The notes under the pieces are model-generated. The model had not been told where the DNA came from and ran no database searches. It was given only the letters and a program-made list of their open reading frames with translations. Shown piece after piece: positions 1 to 8,815 of a stretch of 64,000 nucleotides of DNA. Numbering within the stretch: position 1 is the first letter of the stretch; each line of letters begins with the position of its first letter. Position numbers and translations under genes: made by a program. Origin of the DNA: Solea solea (Eukaryota > Chordata > Actinopteri > Pleuronectiformes > Soleidae); contig NC_081137.1 in the NCBI RefSeq assembly GCF_958295425.1, forward strand, positions 8,595,738 through 8,659,737, written 5' to 3'.

Positions 1-765
1 GTCTGCAGTTAGACCCACTTCAAACAGTGATTGGTCAATTTGCCCATCACTCTCCAAACTTAAACACATAGCTTGGCCTTCTCCGGGATTCGAGAAGTCC
101 TAACCAATTAATGAGCCAGCTAACCGGGCCTAATAGAGACCGGATAACATGTTTCAGGACAGTAACCCTTTCATTGCTGATGGGCACTTGACAGTAAACT
201 TAACTTTAGATGAGAGAAAATGTATTAAATGTATTGTATTAAATTAAATGACATACATTAGTTCCAGGACTAGTGTGTTTTCTGAACCCAAACGGCACGC
301 ACACATTTCTGTGACGTAGCTCTCGAAAGGGTCTATAAAGTAGTCTGTCGGTCACAGACTTGCTCATACGTGGTGTATGGCAAATACCAAAGTCACATTC
401 TATATGCTATCCTAAAAATACATATTTTTTGGATAGCATTTACTTAAGCAAGTGTAGATTTTACAAGGTGAGGCTTTTGTTCTCGCAGGTAGCCATGTTT
501 TCATGGCATTGTCAGTGCTGACTACACAACTGCAACTGCATCATACAGCTACACTACTGCTACAAAAAACTGAACTATCCCTATAATGTGAAACCTGTAT
601 GTTAGGAATGTAATGGTGTGGCTTATTGCCCATACTTTCCTTAACAAAGAACATGTTTTTTTGTTTTATTATTATTATAATATTATAAAAATTATTGCTG
701 CACCTACTACAAACAAAACTTAGAGGTGAATGTGACGGTTCTCAAATAAATAAATAATAAGTATA
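1..765. other. Non-coding DNA, no gene recognised
   Basis: No convincing coding exon, RNA gene or complete transposon is seen. The stretch is AT-rich toward its right end and holds one short inverted repeat at 405-438. It could be intronic to the gene whose last exons lie at 2912-3219, but nothing here proves that. Confidence 0.4.
405..438. repeat. Short inverted repeat (hairpin)
   Basis: Two 16-bp arms (405-420 and 423-438) beginning tgctatcc and ending ggatagca are separated by 2 bp, with one mismatch. It may be the relic of a foldback or chance AT-rich symmetry. No function is assigned. Confidence 0.6.
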
Positions 766-801
766 AAAATAACTAGTACTGCACGCGGTACTAGTTATTT
801 T
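766..801. repeat. Perfect 14-bp inverted repeat
   Basis: Arms 766-779 (aaaataactagtac) and 788-801 (its exact reverse complement) flank an 8-bp GC-rich loop, tgcacgcg. The AT-rich stem with a CpG-containing loop stands out from its surroundings. It may be the closed end of a miniature element whose flanks have decayed. Confidence 0.7.
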
Positions 802-1302
802 CAGCCGCGTCCCCGTGCATGTTGTTCCAAGTTTCGGGGGGATCGGGCAACATACTGCAAAGTTAGGTGGCACTTCCTGTTTAAAATAGCCAACTTCCTG
901 TTCAGTCCAATGCGTGTCCGTAAACGTATTCAGGGAAGTTCCCTTGTCTTACATATCAAGTTTCATGCAAATCGGACAATGTCAGACTTACCATTACTGC
1001 ATAGCCACTACTCCTGGAAAAATACAATAAGCACGTTTGTTGACACTTTATTGTCGATGCATGCATCATCAGGATCATTGGAGAGATTGATTGTAGGTCT
1101 ATTCAATGGCGTACAGGGGCATCTACGTCTATGTCCTTTGCTCACGCCTCTTGAAATGGGAGGTGACTACACCCTTTCCAGACCCATATGCAATCTCAAA
1201 TGAGATTGAGTCCATCTATGCAAAAATGTGTCTGCGGTGAATCTGCTTACGTTTTTAATTGCATCAGCATTTTATCCACACAGAAATAACATTTTGTGAG
1301 CA
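802..1302. other. Non-coding DNA, probable old repeat
   Basis: No gene is seen. Phrases such as cacttcctgtt and aatcggacaatg around 870-980 resemble old dispersed fish repeats, but I cannot name a family or its borders. Confidence 0.3.
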
Positions 1303-1371
1303 TTACATTACATGTCATTTAGCAGATGCTTCTATCCAAAGCGACTTACAATAAGTGCATTCCAACATTTG
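1303..1371 (-). repeat. L2-type LINE 3' tail motif
   Basis: Read on the minus strand this contains gtcgctttggatagaagc followed by tctgctaaatgacatgtaatg. That is the pattern of a widespread teleost non-LTR 3' end with short terminal repeats. It lies downstream, on the same strand, of the L2-like coding fragment at 1785-2505 and could be its displaced 3' end. About 400 bp of unrelated sequence lies between them. Confidence 0.5.
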
Positions 1372-1784
1372 GGTGCAAACAAGAGCTAGAAGTAAGATGT
1401 GGAGGCTTTTTTCTGTCCGGATGTCAATGTAGTCGTTTTTATGGTCAAAAACCTCCTAGTCACTGCAAACAAGCCAATGTAAATGTCTCATCACTGAAGC
1501 TCTCGTCAGCCACGCTGTTTCAGACCAAAACCACACCCGCAGAACATGGACTGTCTTGTGATTGGCCAGTTACCTGGAAGTGACATAATTGGCACGTCAG
1601 CTCTCAGGCTCTCAGACCCGCAGCTCCCCCCCTGGAAAGGCAAATGCACCGCTAGCAATTATCCATCTGGGATTTTTTATCACAACCCAGAACAGAGCAA
1701 ACACTCGCTGAACCTTTTTTCCGACATGTTCTCAACCAAAACGCTCAGAAGCTACGAGAATAGTTCTTCAGAGCGCAGAGTTTG
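1372..1784. other. Unassigned segment between L2 pieces
   Basis: No gene or RNA is recognised. The short open frames at 1326-1583 and 1546-1815 have no recognisable domain. The segment separates the L2-like tail motif from the L2-like coding fragment and may be a later insertion or diverged LINE 3' sequence. Confidence 0.35.
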
Positions 1785-2505
1785 TTCCGGTGAAGGTAGG
1801 GAGAAAGTTGATTAAAGATGGCACGCTGCAGAGTTTAAGAGAGAAATGGAAGAAGGTCTGTAGTGATCTACTTCAGATGGGTCGAGGGTAGGTTTTTTTT
1901 GAGGAGGGGGGTCTCTCTGGCCTCTTTAAGAGAGTCAGGGAAGCCACAAGATGATAAAGATGTGTTAATGAGATGGGTGAGGAAAGGAAGAAGATCAAAA
2001 GCAATTGACTGAAAAAGGTGAGAAGGGATAGGGTCAAGGGGGCAGGAGGTGGGGTGGGCAGAGGTTATTAGGGAAAGATCTTGAGATAGAGAGGTGAAAG
2101 AGGATGGAGAAGGAGATGAATTTGTGGATGGTGGAAAGGTAAGATCAGGAGGTGGAGTGGAGAAAGAAGAGTGAATGTCATCTACCTTTTTGTGAAGTAG
2201 TTGACAAAGTGAATTGGTAGAAGGGAGGATGGGGGAGTGGGGTTGTCAAGGAGGTTAGAGAAGATTGAGAAAAGGTTTTTGGGGTTAGAGGAGCAGGATT
2301 GAATATTAGTCTGATAGAGAGATTGTTTGGCTGCAGAGATAGAGGCAGTGAAGGTGGAGAGAAGAGAGTGATAGGAAATCAGGCTGTCAGAGTGTTTTGA
2401 TTTCCTCCATTTCCTTTCTGCTGCCCGTATCGTGGCTCTCTCAGCAGGAGTCAGACAACCACGGAGCTGGGGAGGACTTATGAACCCACACCGAAATGCC
2501 ATTTA
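1785..2505 (-). mobile_element. L2-like LINE fragment (start of RT domain)
   Basis: On the minus strand, 2502 down to about 2182 is open and encodes the linker between endonuclease and reverse transcriptase, with AERKWRKSK and PKNLFSIFSNLL. After a frame break, 2180 down to about 1860 gives the RT N-terminus: CPLDPIPSHL, LLPFLTHLINTSL, TLDPSEVDHYRPSS (the NYRPVS-type motif). A further frameshift near 1835 precedes TLQRAIFNQLSPYLHRNKL. The endonuclease and the catalytic RT motifs are missing. This is a dead, internally broken fragment of an L2-clade LINE; a close relative such as CR1 cannot be excluded by eye. Confidence 0.75.
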
Positions 2506-2911
2506 TTGAAACCGGGTCCCAGAGTCCCAAAATCTCAAAGTGCTACCCTTGTGTGCCATGAAACCTTTTTCCAAATGACACAGAAAAAGATTGTTTTGGT
2601 AATAACAACCTATCACTATGTTGACATTGAAACACAATATTCATTCTCAAGAAATGTTAGACAAGTTAGAATCACAGAGCAATCTCTGGCCTGGTTATAG
2701 TTATATCTCCTCGTTAATAATTAACCTGATAATTAGACAGAATTTCAGTCAGTATTTTTATTATTTGAATAAAACTGGAAGCCTAGGCAGCCATTAAGAA
2801 GTCCAGCACCAGGTTACTCATTATTTAAATGTAGGAAGTGATGATTGGTCTAGGTTGGTAAAAATGCATGTGATACATGTTCAGTCACAATAATACATTC
2901 ATCCTCAACAG
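2506..2911. other. Probable intronic sequence upstream of terminal exons
   Basis: No coding signal is recognised. The stretch ends in a plausible splice acceptor (cctcaacag, AG at 2910-2911) directly before the exon at 2912, so it is probably intron. Confidence 0.45.
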
Positions 2912-3067
2912 GTGGCAGAGTTATTGAAGCTGCTGGATGTGCGAAGAGGTCAGGAGGGAGATGATGAATTTATTGAGTGCAACAACATGACCTTAATAAA
3001 TCTAGTTTTGAAATTACTTGGTCCCATCCATGAGCGAAATCTCACAGTCATCATGCTCATCATACAG
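2912..3067 (+). CDS. Penultimate coding exon, unrecognised protein
   Basis: A 156-nt exon (52 codons, phase 0 at both ends) is bounded by AG at 2910-2911 and a GT donor at 3068-3069. It begins [20 protein letters not shown], continues with an [17 protein letters not shown] stretch and ends in [11 protein letters not shown] short acidic, helix-prone segment therefore leads into a hydrophobic run that carries on across the intron. It joins in frame to the exon at 3154-3219. Upstream exons are not identified and may lie outside the window. I do not recognise the family. Support is the matching splice sites, the in-frame joint and the sensible hydrophobicity pattern; homology was not tested. Confidence 0.6.
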
Positions 3068-3153
3068 GTATAACAGAGCACAGGCTGATTCCGAATACAC
3101 TCTAAATAAATGAATGTTTGACTTGGTTGTTAATGTTTTTGTATCCTCCTCAG

Positions 3154-3219
3154 GTTATCGGCAGTGCAGTGGCTTTTGGCATCCGTTATCACCTGGTGCG
3201 TCTCTTCTACGACGTGTAG
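3154..3219 (+). CDS. Last coding exon, tail-anchor-like C-terminus
   Basis: A 66-nt terminal exon (22 codons including TAG) follows an 86-bp intron that ends tcctcag at 3153. It encodes VIGSAVAFGIRYHLVRLFYDV then stop. Joined to the previous exon, LTVIMLIIQ plus VIGSAVAFG forms one hydrophobic helix of about 18-20 residues, followed by a short basic tail (RYHLVRLF). Inference: the protein is anchored in a membrane by its C-terminus. The family is unknown. It is the only host protein-coding gene I can support in the window. Confidence 0.6.
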   Translation, partial: VIGSAVAFGIRYHLVRLFYDV

Positions 3220-3715
3220 ACAGCTCTCTTGGAAATGGGAGACAATGATACTCTTGTGGAACTATTTTACAGGCTTGTAAATCTGCCTTTTGCAAAGTTA
3301 AAAGCTGTATTACATTTACAGACTTACAGAACATTTATACACATAAGCAAATTTACCAAGGGTAAATTTACCTACTTAATTTTGGTTTAGCATGACTATG
3401 AATTTTCATAACATGCGTGGAAAATACTTTATTGTTTGGTTTTACTTCAGATTATATGCACACAGGATGGTTTTTGAAGGAAAGAAGTAGTAAAAAGGCA
3501 AGGAAAGAGTCTGACAAGTCTCAAAGTTAATTTAGGAGGGAGTTAAACAAACTTGAATATTTGAAAAGATGAAATGTCATATTTGGGATATTGTAAAAGT
3601 TACTGAAGGTGTGGATGTTAAAGAATGTCCCGACTAGAATAACCAGAATTGACTGACATTTCTCCCAAAGGTTGAACAAACACCAATGTGAAGTTATCTG
3701 GCACTGGACTATTTT
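3220..3715 (+). other. Probable 3' UTR and flank of the preceding gene
   Basis: AT-rich, non-coding sequence directly after the stop codon at 3217-3219. A possible AATAAA poly(A) signal occurs near 3749, but transcript ends cannot be fixed from sequence. Confidence 0.35.
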
Positions 3716-3924
3716 TTAGGAACTGTTTGAGATGGTTGAAATTAAGAAATAAAAGTAAAGAGAGTGGCCATTATTATCATTATTATTATTATTTTTATTA
3801 TCATTGTTAGCATTTGCAGTGGTATTTTTTTTTTTAAGTGATGTCAAGTGACAATGGACGAGACGGTATAGTTTGAAAACTCCTTGGAAAAAAAACAAAA
3901 AGAGAAACAATGTACTTTTTGTGC

Positions 3925-4145
3925 TGGTCCCTAGCCCAAATAAATGGGAGGGTTGCGCCAGGAGGGGCATCCGATGTAAACATTTCTGCCAAATAAAATG
4001 TGCGGATCCAGGCAGAACAAGGGCTGTGTGTACGCGTGCCTTTTGCCGGGTTGTCTGTTTTCTCCCATAGTCCAAAAACATGCAGATTTGGGGATTCGGC
4101 AAATTGACACAAGCCCCCTTGCGACCTAAAGGATAAAGCAGTAGA
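3925..4145 (+). repeat. Eroded SINE / retroposon-tail sequence
   Basis: Two motifs of common teleost retroposons are joined. At 3930-4015 there is gtgctggtccctagcccaaa and a gggcatccgatgtaaa phrase. At about 4055-4145 there is catagtccaaaaacatgca and a ggataaagcagtagaagatg end, which also occur in the SINE at 39430-39810. The tRNA-like head is absent, so the copy is old and truncated. Confidence 0.5.
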
Positions 4146-4356
4146 AGATGGAAGGATACAAGTAAAACAAGGTGAAAGATAATCAAGTGACACTGGAGTT
4201 TCGGATGGCCCACTGCAGCCACAACAGCTATACAACTATACATCACTTTTGTCTTCTGAAATTAATGTTTTACCTTGCGGTTCAGGTTCTTTGTGTTTGT
4301 TTGTATGCACATTGTTGGGGATCAAAAATAGTGGCCATAATTTGATTGATAAGAAC

Positions 4357-4372
4357 ATATATATATATATAT
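4357..4372. repeat. (AT)n microsatellite at LTR-element insertion point
   Basis: An AT dinucleotide run directly precedes the 5' LTR and resumes, interrupted, after the 3' LTR (10206-10220). The retroelement therefore inserted into an AT microsatellite. Confidence 0.8.
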
Positions 4373-5220
4373 GTGTTGGGGATCAGCTCATTCAAGATGG
4401 AGTCACATGCATCTTGGATGGAGAACACATGGCCCCTTGCTCAGAGACAAAGAGTGTCATAAAACTCAGTCAATAAAGATCCCTTATCTTCCACACATCA
4501 GTGGGAAACCCACCTCAGTGGTCACTTTGAGACATGTGACCCCCATGTAACAGGCAATACAAAAGCCAGGTTTCCCCTCCTTCCTTTCTCTTTTTCGCTC
4601 TTCTCCATCTCACCAGAGGACACAGGCTCCTCTGCTCTCCCCTGCCCTTCTGGGTGCAGGAAGGACACAGACCTCAGCTCTTCGACTGAAGACCCTTCAG
4701 CACAGAGCTTAACAAGCTTCCAGCAGCAAGAGACCCTCTCTGCTGATCTTCGAGCAGGCCCGCTCACAGCAGCCTGCTATCCTCCCATCAGAGGCAGCGA
4801 CACCAGAGCCTGCCTAAGGATCAACCAAGGATCCAGAGCCAAGTTAGCTCCAACTAGCTAACTTTGTGAGGAGGAACCTGAGCCACAGACACCAGAAACA
4901 CAGTCAACCATCTACTGTTCCTGGACCAACAGACAGCACCTCAAAAGGACACTTTTGCATCTTTTAAGGACTTGGTAACGTAACTGGGCCTAGCATAGCA
5001 TTACACTACTTGGCTAAGCATAGATGAAATGTTATACTGAGCTTACTTGCTCACATAAAGTGTTGTTGTAATGCCTAGATTTAGGTTAATATGATGTTAG
5101 TGATGTCCATGCTTCTTAGCTCTCAGCTCTAGATGTGCATGCTTCTAACCTCTCATCTAACCTGACATCTCACTTTAGAAAAGTAGTTAACCAAGAAACA
5201 CAGCAGCCATGCGGTCAAGA

Positions 5221-5274
5221 AGCCATCTTTGATTCCGCCATCTTGTTGTAGTTTCTTTGTCAACCGCCATCTTG
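5221..5274 (+). promoter_or_regulatory. Cluster of YY1-like motifs in LTR
   Basis: ccgccatcttg occurs at 5235-5245 and 5264-5274, with a related agccatcttt at 5221-5230. The core CCGCCATCTT matches the known YY1 binding consensus (reverse complement of AAGATGGCGG). The cluster is about 100 bp upstream of the TATA-like box and is repeated in the 3' LTR (9677-9687, 9706-9716). Confidence 0.55.
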
Positions 5275-5347
5275 ATTTGTAGTCTACCTCTATCTGACTT
5301 GACCATTTGACCTGTACACACAGACTCTCTCTTTTTCACACACACTG

Positions 5348-5404
5348 TATATAGTTACATTTAGTAGATATTTTTGTTTATATCTTTGATGTCTTTTTAA
5401 TAAA
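5348..5404 (+). promoter_or_regulatory. TATA-like box and poly(A) signal of LTR
   Basis: tatata at 5348-5353 is followed by AATAAA at 5399-5404. The order and spacing fit an LTR in which transcription starts just after the TATA box and the 3' LTR copy (AATAAA near 9841) directs polyadenylation. Start and end sites are inferred. Confidence 0.45.
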
Positions 5405-5767
5405 TGTTTTATACAATATACAGTCTGGTCTGATTAATATTGCACAAGTGTGTATATTGCCAACCTCTTCCCTGTAGAATTCCAATCCTTCAATTCACCT
5501 AACTATTGATGTAGTATTGTGATTTATCAATTATTAAGTTAATTATTAATCCTAATCCAAATTGGTAGTCGGCTTAATTTATGAGACTGTTTTTGGAGGT
5601 TATGAATTAATGGTTCATTCAGAACCGATTGTTCTCCTCTGTTTGAGAGGAGTGGTGCCCCGATTTGAGTTTGACTCAACTTTTTATAATAAATTAATTA
5701 TTCCATAATTAATCAATTATTAATATTCTAAATTCATAACCAATCACGCCCCTAATCCCAACATAAT

Positions 5768-5785
5768 TGGTGCCCCGTGTGAGGC
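5768..5785 (+). other. Primer-binding site
   Basis: tggtgccccgtgtgaggc starts 4 bp after the LTR end. The initial TGG pairs with the CCA end of a tRNA, as in LTR elements generally. I could not match the 18 bases to a specific tRNA from memory. Confidence 0.7.
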
Positions 5786-6526
5786 AGGGTACTGTTGGCA
5801 ATTTATTCATAATTGTGTAATATTAATTGACCATAATTTTGGTCAATACACCAGGTAGATTCCCCAGACTTTGACTTTGGCGTTTCACTAATCCTCAACT
5901 GGAGTAGACTTCAGTTATACAGGAAGTACCTTGAGTACAAATTAGGTTTACTACATTTAACAAAAAAAAACATTTTGGTTATTGTTATCATATTGAGTCC
6001 TATGATTTTAACTTGTCTTTCAGCTTGCTAATGTTGCTAACTGTCCAGTTAACTTGATCTGTAGAAACTCGACACTGAAAATCTGGTTGTTAAATTAAGT
6101 GCTCTTTCTTTAAATAACACACAGCGTGCCACAACCCTGTGTCATAAAGCTTGTATTTTGTGCTGTTACTGCCGTGCATTTCAGCCAAAGTGAGAATTGA
6201 AATAGAGCCACAGTGTGCTATACAGCCCTGTGAAAATTGTGTACCTTGCTGTAACATTCATGTGTTTCAGCTTGAGTTAAGTTTAAGATATTTTCCCCTA
6301 AATATTTTCTTAAACCCTGCTCCCACATTTTCTGAAGCCTAATATAGCTACTAGTCAGTGCTTTAGCTGCTTCAAAGAAAGCTCCTTTCCATGTGGTAGA
6401 CATCTATATTGTTGTTAGCCAAGGGTAGCAACACTACACAGTGTTCCTCAGGTTAAAATAATAACAAATTGATTTGTTTGTTGTATTTTACAACTTGCTT
6501 AAACTCCTTCTTCTCTAGACCTAAAA
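5786..6526 (+). other. Leader region of the LTR element
   Basis: A 5' untranslated leader with no ORF of note. A possible splice donor (CAG/GTAGAT, GT at 5855-5856) and a strong pyrimidine-rich acceptor (ccttcttctctag, AG at 6517-6518) bracket most of it. The acceptor is only 8 nt upstream of the Gag start codon, so the leader may be removed as an intron. Confidence 0.45.
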
Positions 6527-8230
6527 ATGGAGAATCCCTGTGTAGAACTGTTTGTTTCATCTCTTGCACAGAACCTAAAGACTGGTTATGTTGAGTTCAT
6601 CAACAGGTTAAGTTTAAATGAGTGCAAGGAGGAAATAAACGCTCTCATCTATAACAGTGTTGATGCTAAGAATGCATCCAAAGCATCATTGTTGGAATGC
6701 TTGCTGCTGAATTTCCACAGACAGGCCAGCCTTTCACTTCAGAGCAAAGCAGCTCTAGAGAAAGACGTTGAGTCGCTAAGAGTGCAGAATGCTTGCCTCC
6801 TCCAAGAGGTAAACAAGGCCAATAAGAAAGCTGTGCGCTACTTAGTAGACCTACACTCTGCAGAATCAGATCTTTGCTTCCACAAGGAAGAATTGTTAAA
6901 GCTTAGATCAGAACATCTCTCGACACCAGAGTTGTCCAGCAGATGTGACTCTGGTTATTCTGACTCACAGCCTCCCTGTAGTGAGCGTTTAACTCCCCCA
7001 CACAAGAGTGGTGAAAAGTTTCTCAATGAGCTTAACTCTTTGGGAACAAAGTCATATAGATCTGACATTTCTGATAAAGGCAGTTCAGTCTCTGGTAGAA
7101 TTTCTACCCAGAACCCCTTTTATTCACACATGCATGACACTGCTTTCCATGCTCACCTCGATGGAGAGGGGGTTAGGTCAGTTCAGGACTATCCCTCCCC
7201 CTTTTCAGGCTCCTCTCTGCAGCATCATGGTGATAACAGCCATGCAGGCTTCACCTACCCCCCAGAGAGAACAGCAGGAGCACATGAAAGACATGCTCAG
7301 ACCTCAGAATGTTTTCGTTTTAAGGTACTGGAATCTCTTGCAAAAGACATTGATCATTTTGATCCAGACAACTGTGATCACAACATTGACAATTATTTTA
7401 CTGAGATAGACCAAGCCCTTATGGACCTTCCCTATGCAACCGAGAGGGAGAAGATTAAACTTGTAGAGAAAAGCAGCTCTAAAGCAGTCCGCAAGTTTAT
7501 ACAGGAACTTCCCCTCAGAGTTAGAAATAACTACACAGAGCTTCGTCAAGCTCTCATAGAAGAATTCTCCTCAAGTGTGGACGAGATTACTTCCATGGCT
7601 GCAGCCCTTCAAGTTAAACATACTCGTCGCGAACATCCGCGTGATTATTTCCAACGTTTGAGAAAGGTGTATTTTCAGGGAAGAAATGCCCCTAGCTTGG
7701 AAGAAAATCCAAATTTTAAGTCCCTGTTCGTGCGCAACCTTCACCCATGCATACGCACTCACGTTGTGTTTCAGACAAGCCAAGGTAAACTTTCCATGCT
7801 TGAGATAAAGAAAATATCTCAGATGGCTTGGGAATCGGTTGTCCCACCACAGGCGAGAGATAAAATCTTTAAACCTGACAGGTCAACTCCAAAAGTGTCA
7901 CCCAGACAAACAATTTCAAAATCTCATCCTCACAACAGAACAAAGGGGGGTGACAAAAAGAAGCCTAGGGACAGAAAGCATAACTGCCATGTCCACTGGC
8001 TGCCCCGAGACAGGCACTCCCACAACAGAAGTTGTTGGAGACCATACTCAGAGATTCTGGCCCAAAGACATGATCAGCCACTAAATTACTCTGATGAGGA
8101 CCGTAGTATCTCAGAGTACAGTTCAGAACATGATCATGACCGATTTGACAGTAACAGTGAATCTCACCGCTTCTCCAGCTACAGGTGTTATAGCCCTAAG
8201 CCACAAGTTCCAGAAAGCTTTAGATACTAG
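6527..8230 (+). CDS. Gag-like structural protein of LTR element
   Basis: Intact 567-codon ORF, start aaaaATGg. Residues about 70-130 are predicted coiled coil (LEKDVESLRVQNACLLQEV). Residues 135-260 are a low-complexity linker rich in Ser, His and Pro. Residues about 262-435 read like a retrotransposon capsid, with an acidic start (HFDPDNCDHNIDNY) and the phrases HPRDYFQRLRKVYF, NPNFKSLFVRNLHP and SMLEIKKISQMAW. Residues 440-505 are strongly basic and His-rich. No CX2CX4HX4C zinc knuckle is present; the basic tail may replace it in RNA binding. The ORF ends in an acidic, Ser-rich stretch. By family it should assemble particles that package the element's RNA. It stands alone in the element, with no pol frame or frameshift site downstream. 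Confidence 0.8.
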   Translation: MENPCVELFVSSLAQNLKTGYVEFINRLSLNECKEEINALIYNSVDAKNASKASLLECLLLNFHRQASLSLQSKAALEKDVESLRVQNACLLQEVNKANKKAVRYLVDLHSAESDLCFHKEELLKLRSEHLSTPELSSRCDSGYSDSQPPCSERLTPPHKSGEKFLNELNSLGTKSYRSDISDKGSSVSGRISTQNPFYSHMHDTAFHAHLDGEGVRSVQDYPSPFSGSSLQHHGDNSHAGFTYPPERTAGAHERHAQTSECFRFKVLESLAKDIDHFDPDNCDHNIDNYFTEIDQALMDLPYATEREKIKLVEKSSSKAVRKFIQELPLRVRNNYTELRQALIEEFSSSVDEITSMAAALQVKHTRREHPRDYFQRLRKVYFQGRNAPSLEENPNFKSLFVRNLHPCIRTHVVFQTSQGKLSMLEIKKISQMAWESVVPPQARDKIFKPDRSTPKVSPRQTISKSHPHNRTKGGDKKKPRDRKHNCHVHWLPRDRHSHNRSCWRPYSEILAQRHDQPLNYSDEDRSISEYSSEHDHDRFDSNSESHRFSSYRCYSPKPQVPESFRY

Positions 8231-8803
8231 AGCTCCACACTGGAACAAACCCTTAGGACACAATCCAATCTGTCCTGAAGAATGTCCATTCCTTGTTTAT
8301 TTTAAATTTTTCTTAGTTTTATTAGATGAGTAGGTATCCGGATTTTGGGTACGCACATATGACAATTTCAGTGATTCTTAACACTGTAATAACCAGACTT
8401 ATTACGTCACTTAAGAAAACCACTGCTCAACTTTGTATTCTTGGGCAAACTTTGTTTTTTTACTTTTTGTTTGTACCCTTCCAGCTGTAGGATAAGTTTT
8501 GTACACTAGTCAAGGACATCTTGTTATGACCATACAGGGCTAGTTATGATCACACTGATATCCATTTACAGTTGCCACTCTTGGTATTTACCATGTTAAC
8601 ACATCTAACCTTCCTCTTTTTACTAACCTGATAAAGTTAGGTATTGTTGTACAATGCCATTTTTGTATGTTCTTCATTTGTAATATTACTGCTTAGCCAA
8701 ATTAGAGTTAATCAATGCCCAGATGTTACAAAGTGAATGAACTGATTTTCCTCTGGACTGTACACTGTGCACTCAGGATCACACATGGAGTGAGATCCTG
8801 AGT
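8231..8803 (+). other. 3' untranslated part of LTR element
   Basis: 573 bp between the Gag stop and the polypurine tract. No protease or polymerase motif is found in any frame. It is AT-rich and presumably carries cis signals, or is what remains after loss of pol. Confidence 0.6.
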
Positions 8804-8814
8804 CCAAGGGGGGA
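8804..8814 (+). other. Polypurine tract
   Basis: A G-rich purine run (aagggggga core) lies immediately upstream of the 3' LTR, at the position of the plus-strand primer in LTR retroelements. Confidence 0.75.
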
Positions 8815-8815
8815 T

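Larger units (their letters stand above)
4374..5763 (+). repeat. 5' LTR (1,390 bp)
   Basis: Begins TG and ends CA, and is repeated in full at 8816-10205. A TATA-like box (tatata, 5348-5353) and AATAAA (5399-5404) lie about 50 bp apart, which suggests U3 of roughly 1 kb, a short R and a U5 of about 340 bp. Three CCATCTT-type motifs (5221-5274) sit upstream of the TATA box. The last 100 bp is an AT-rich palindrome-like stretch. Confidence 0.93.

Noticed and set aside
3716..4246. 176-codon minus-strand ORF as a gene
   Set aside because: It runs through SINE/retroposon-tail sequence and homopolymer tracts (Asn-rich end from a TTA/ATT repeat). No domain is visible and an overlapping frame is equally open.
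4522..4767. 81-codon minus-strand ORF repeated at 8964-9209
   Set aside because: It lies inside both LTRs, so duplication is automatic. It is antisense to the element and has no recognisable domain.
8231..8803. Residual pol gene after Gag
   Set aside because: No protease DTG/DSG, RT or integrase motif was seen in any frame of this 573-bp stretch.
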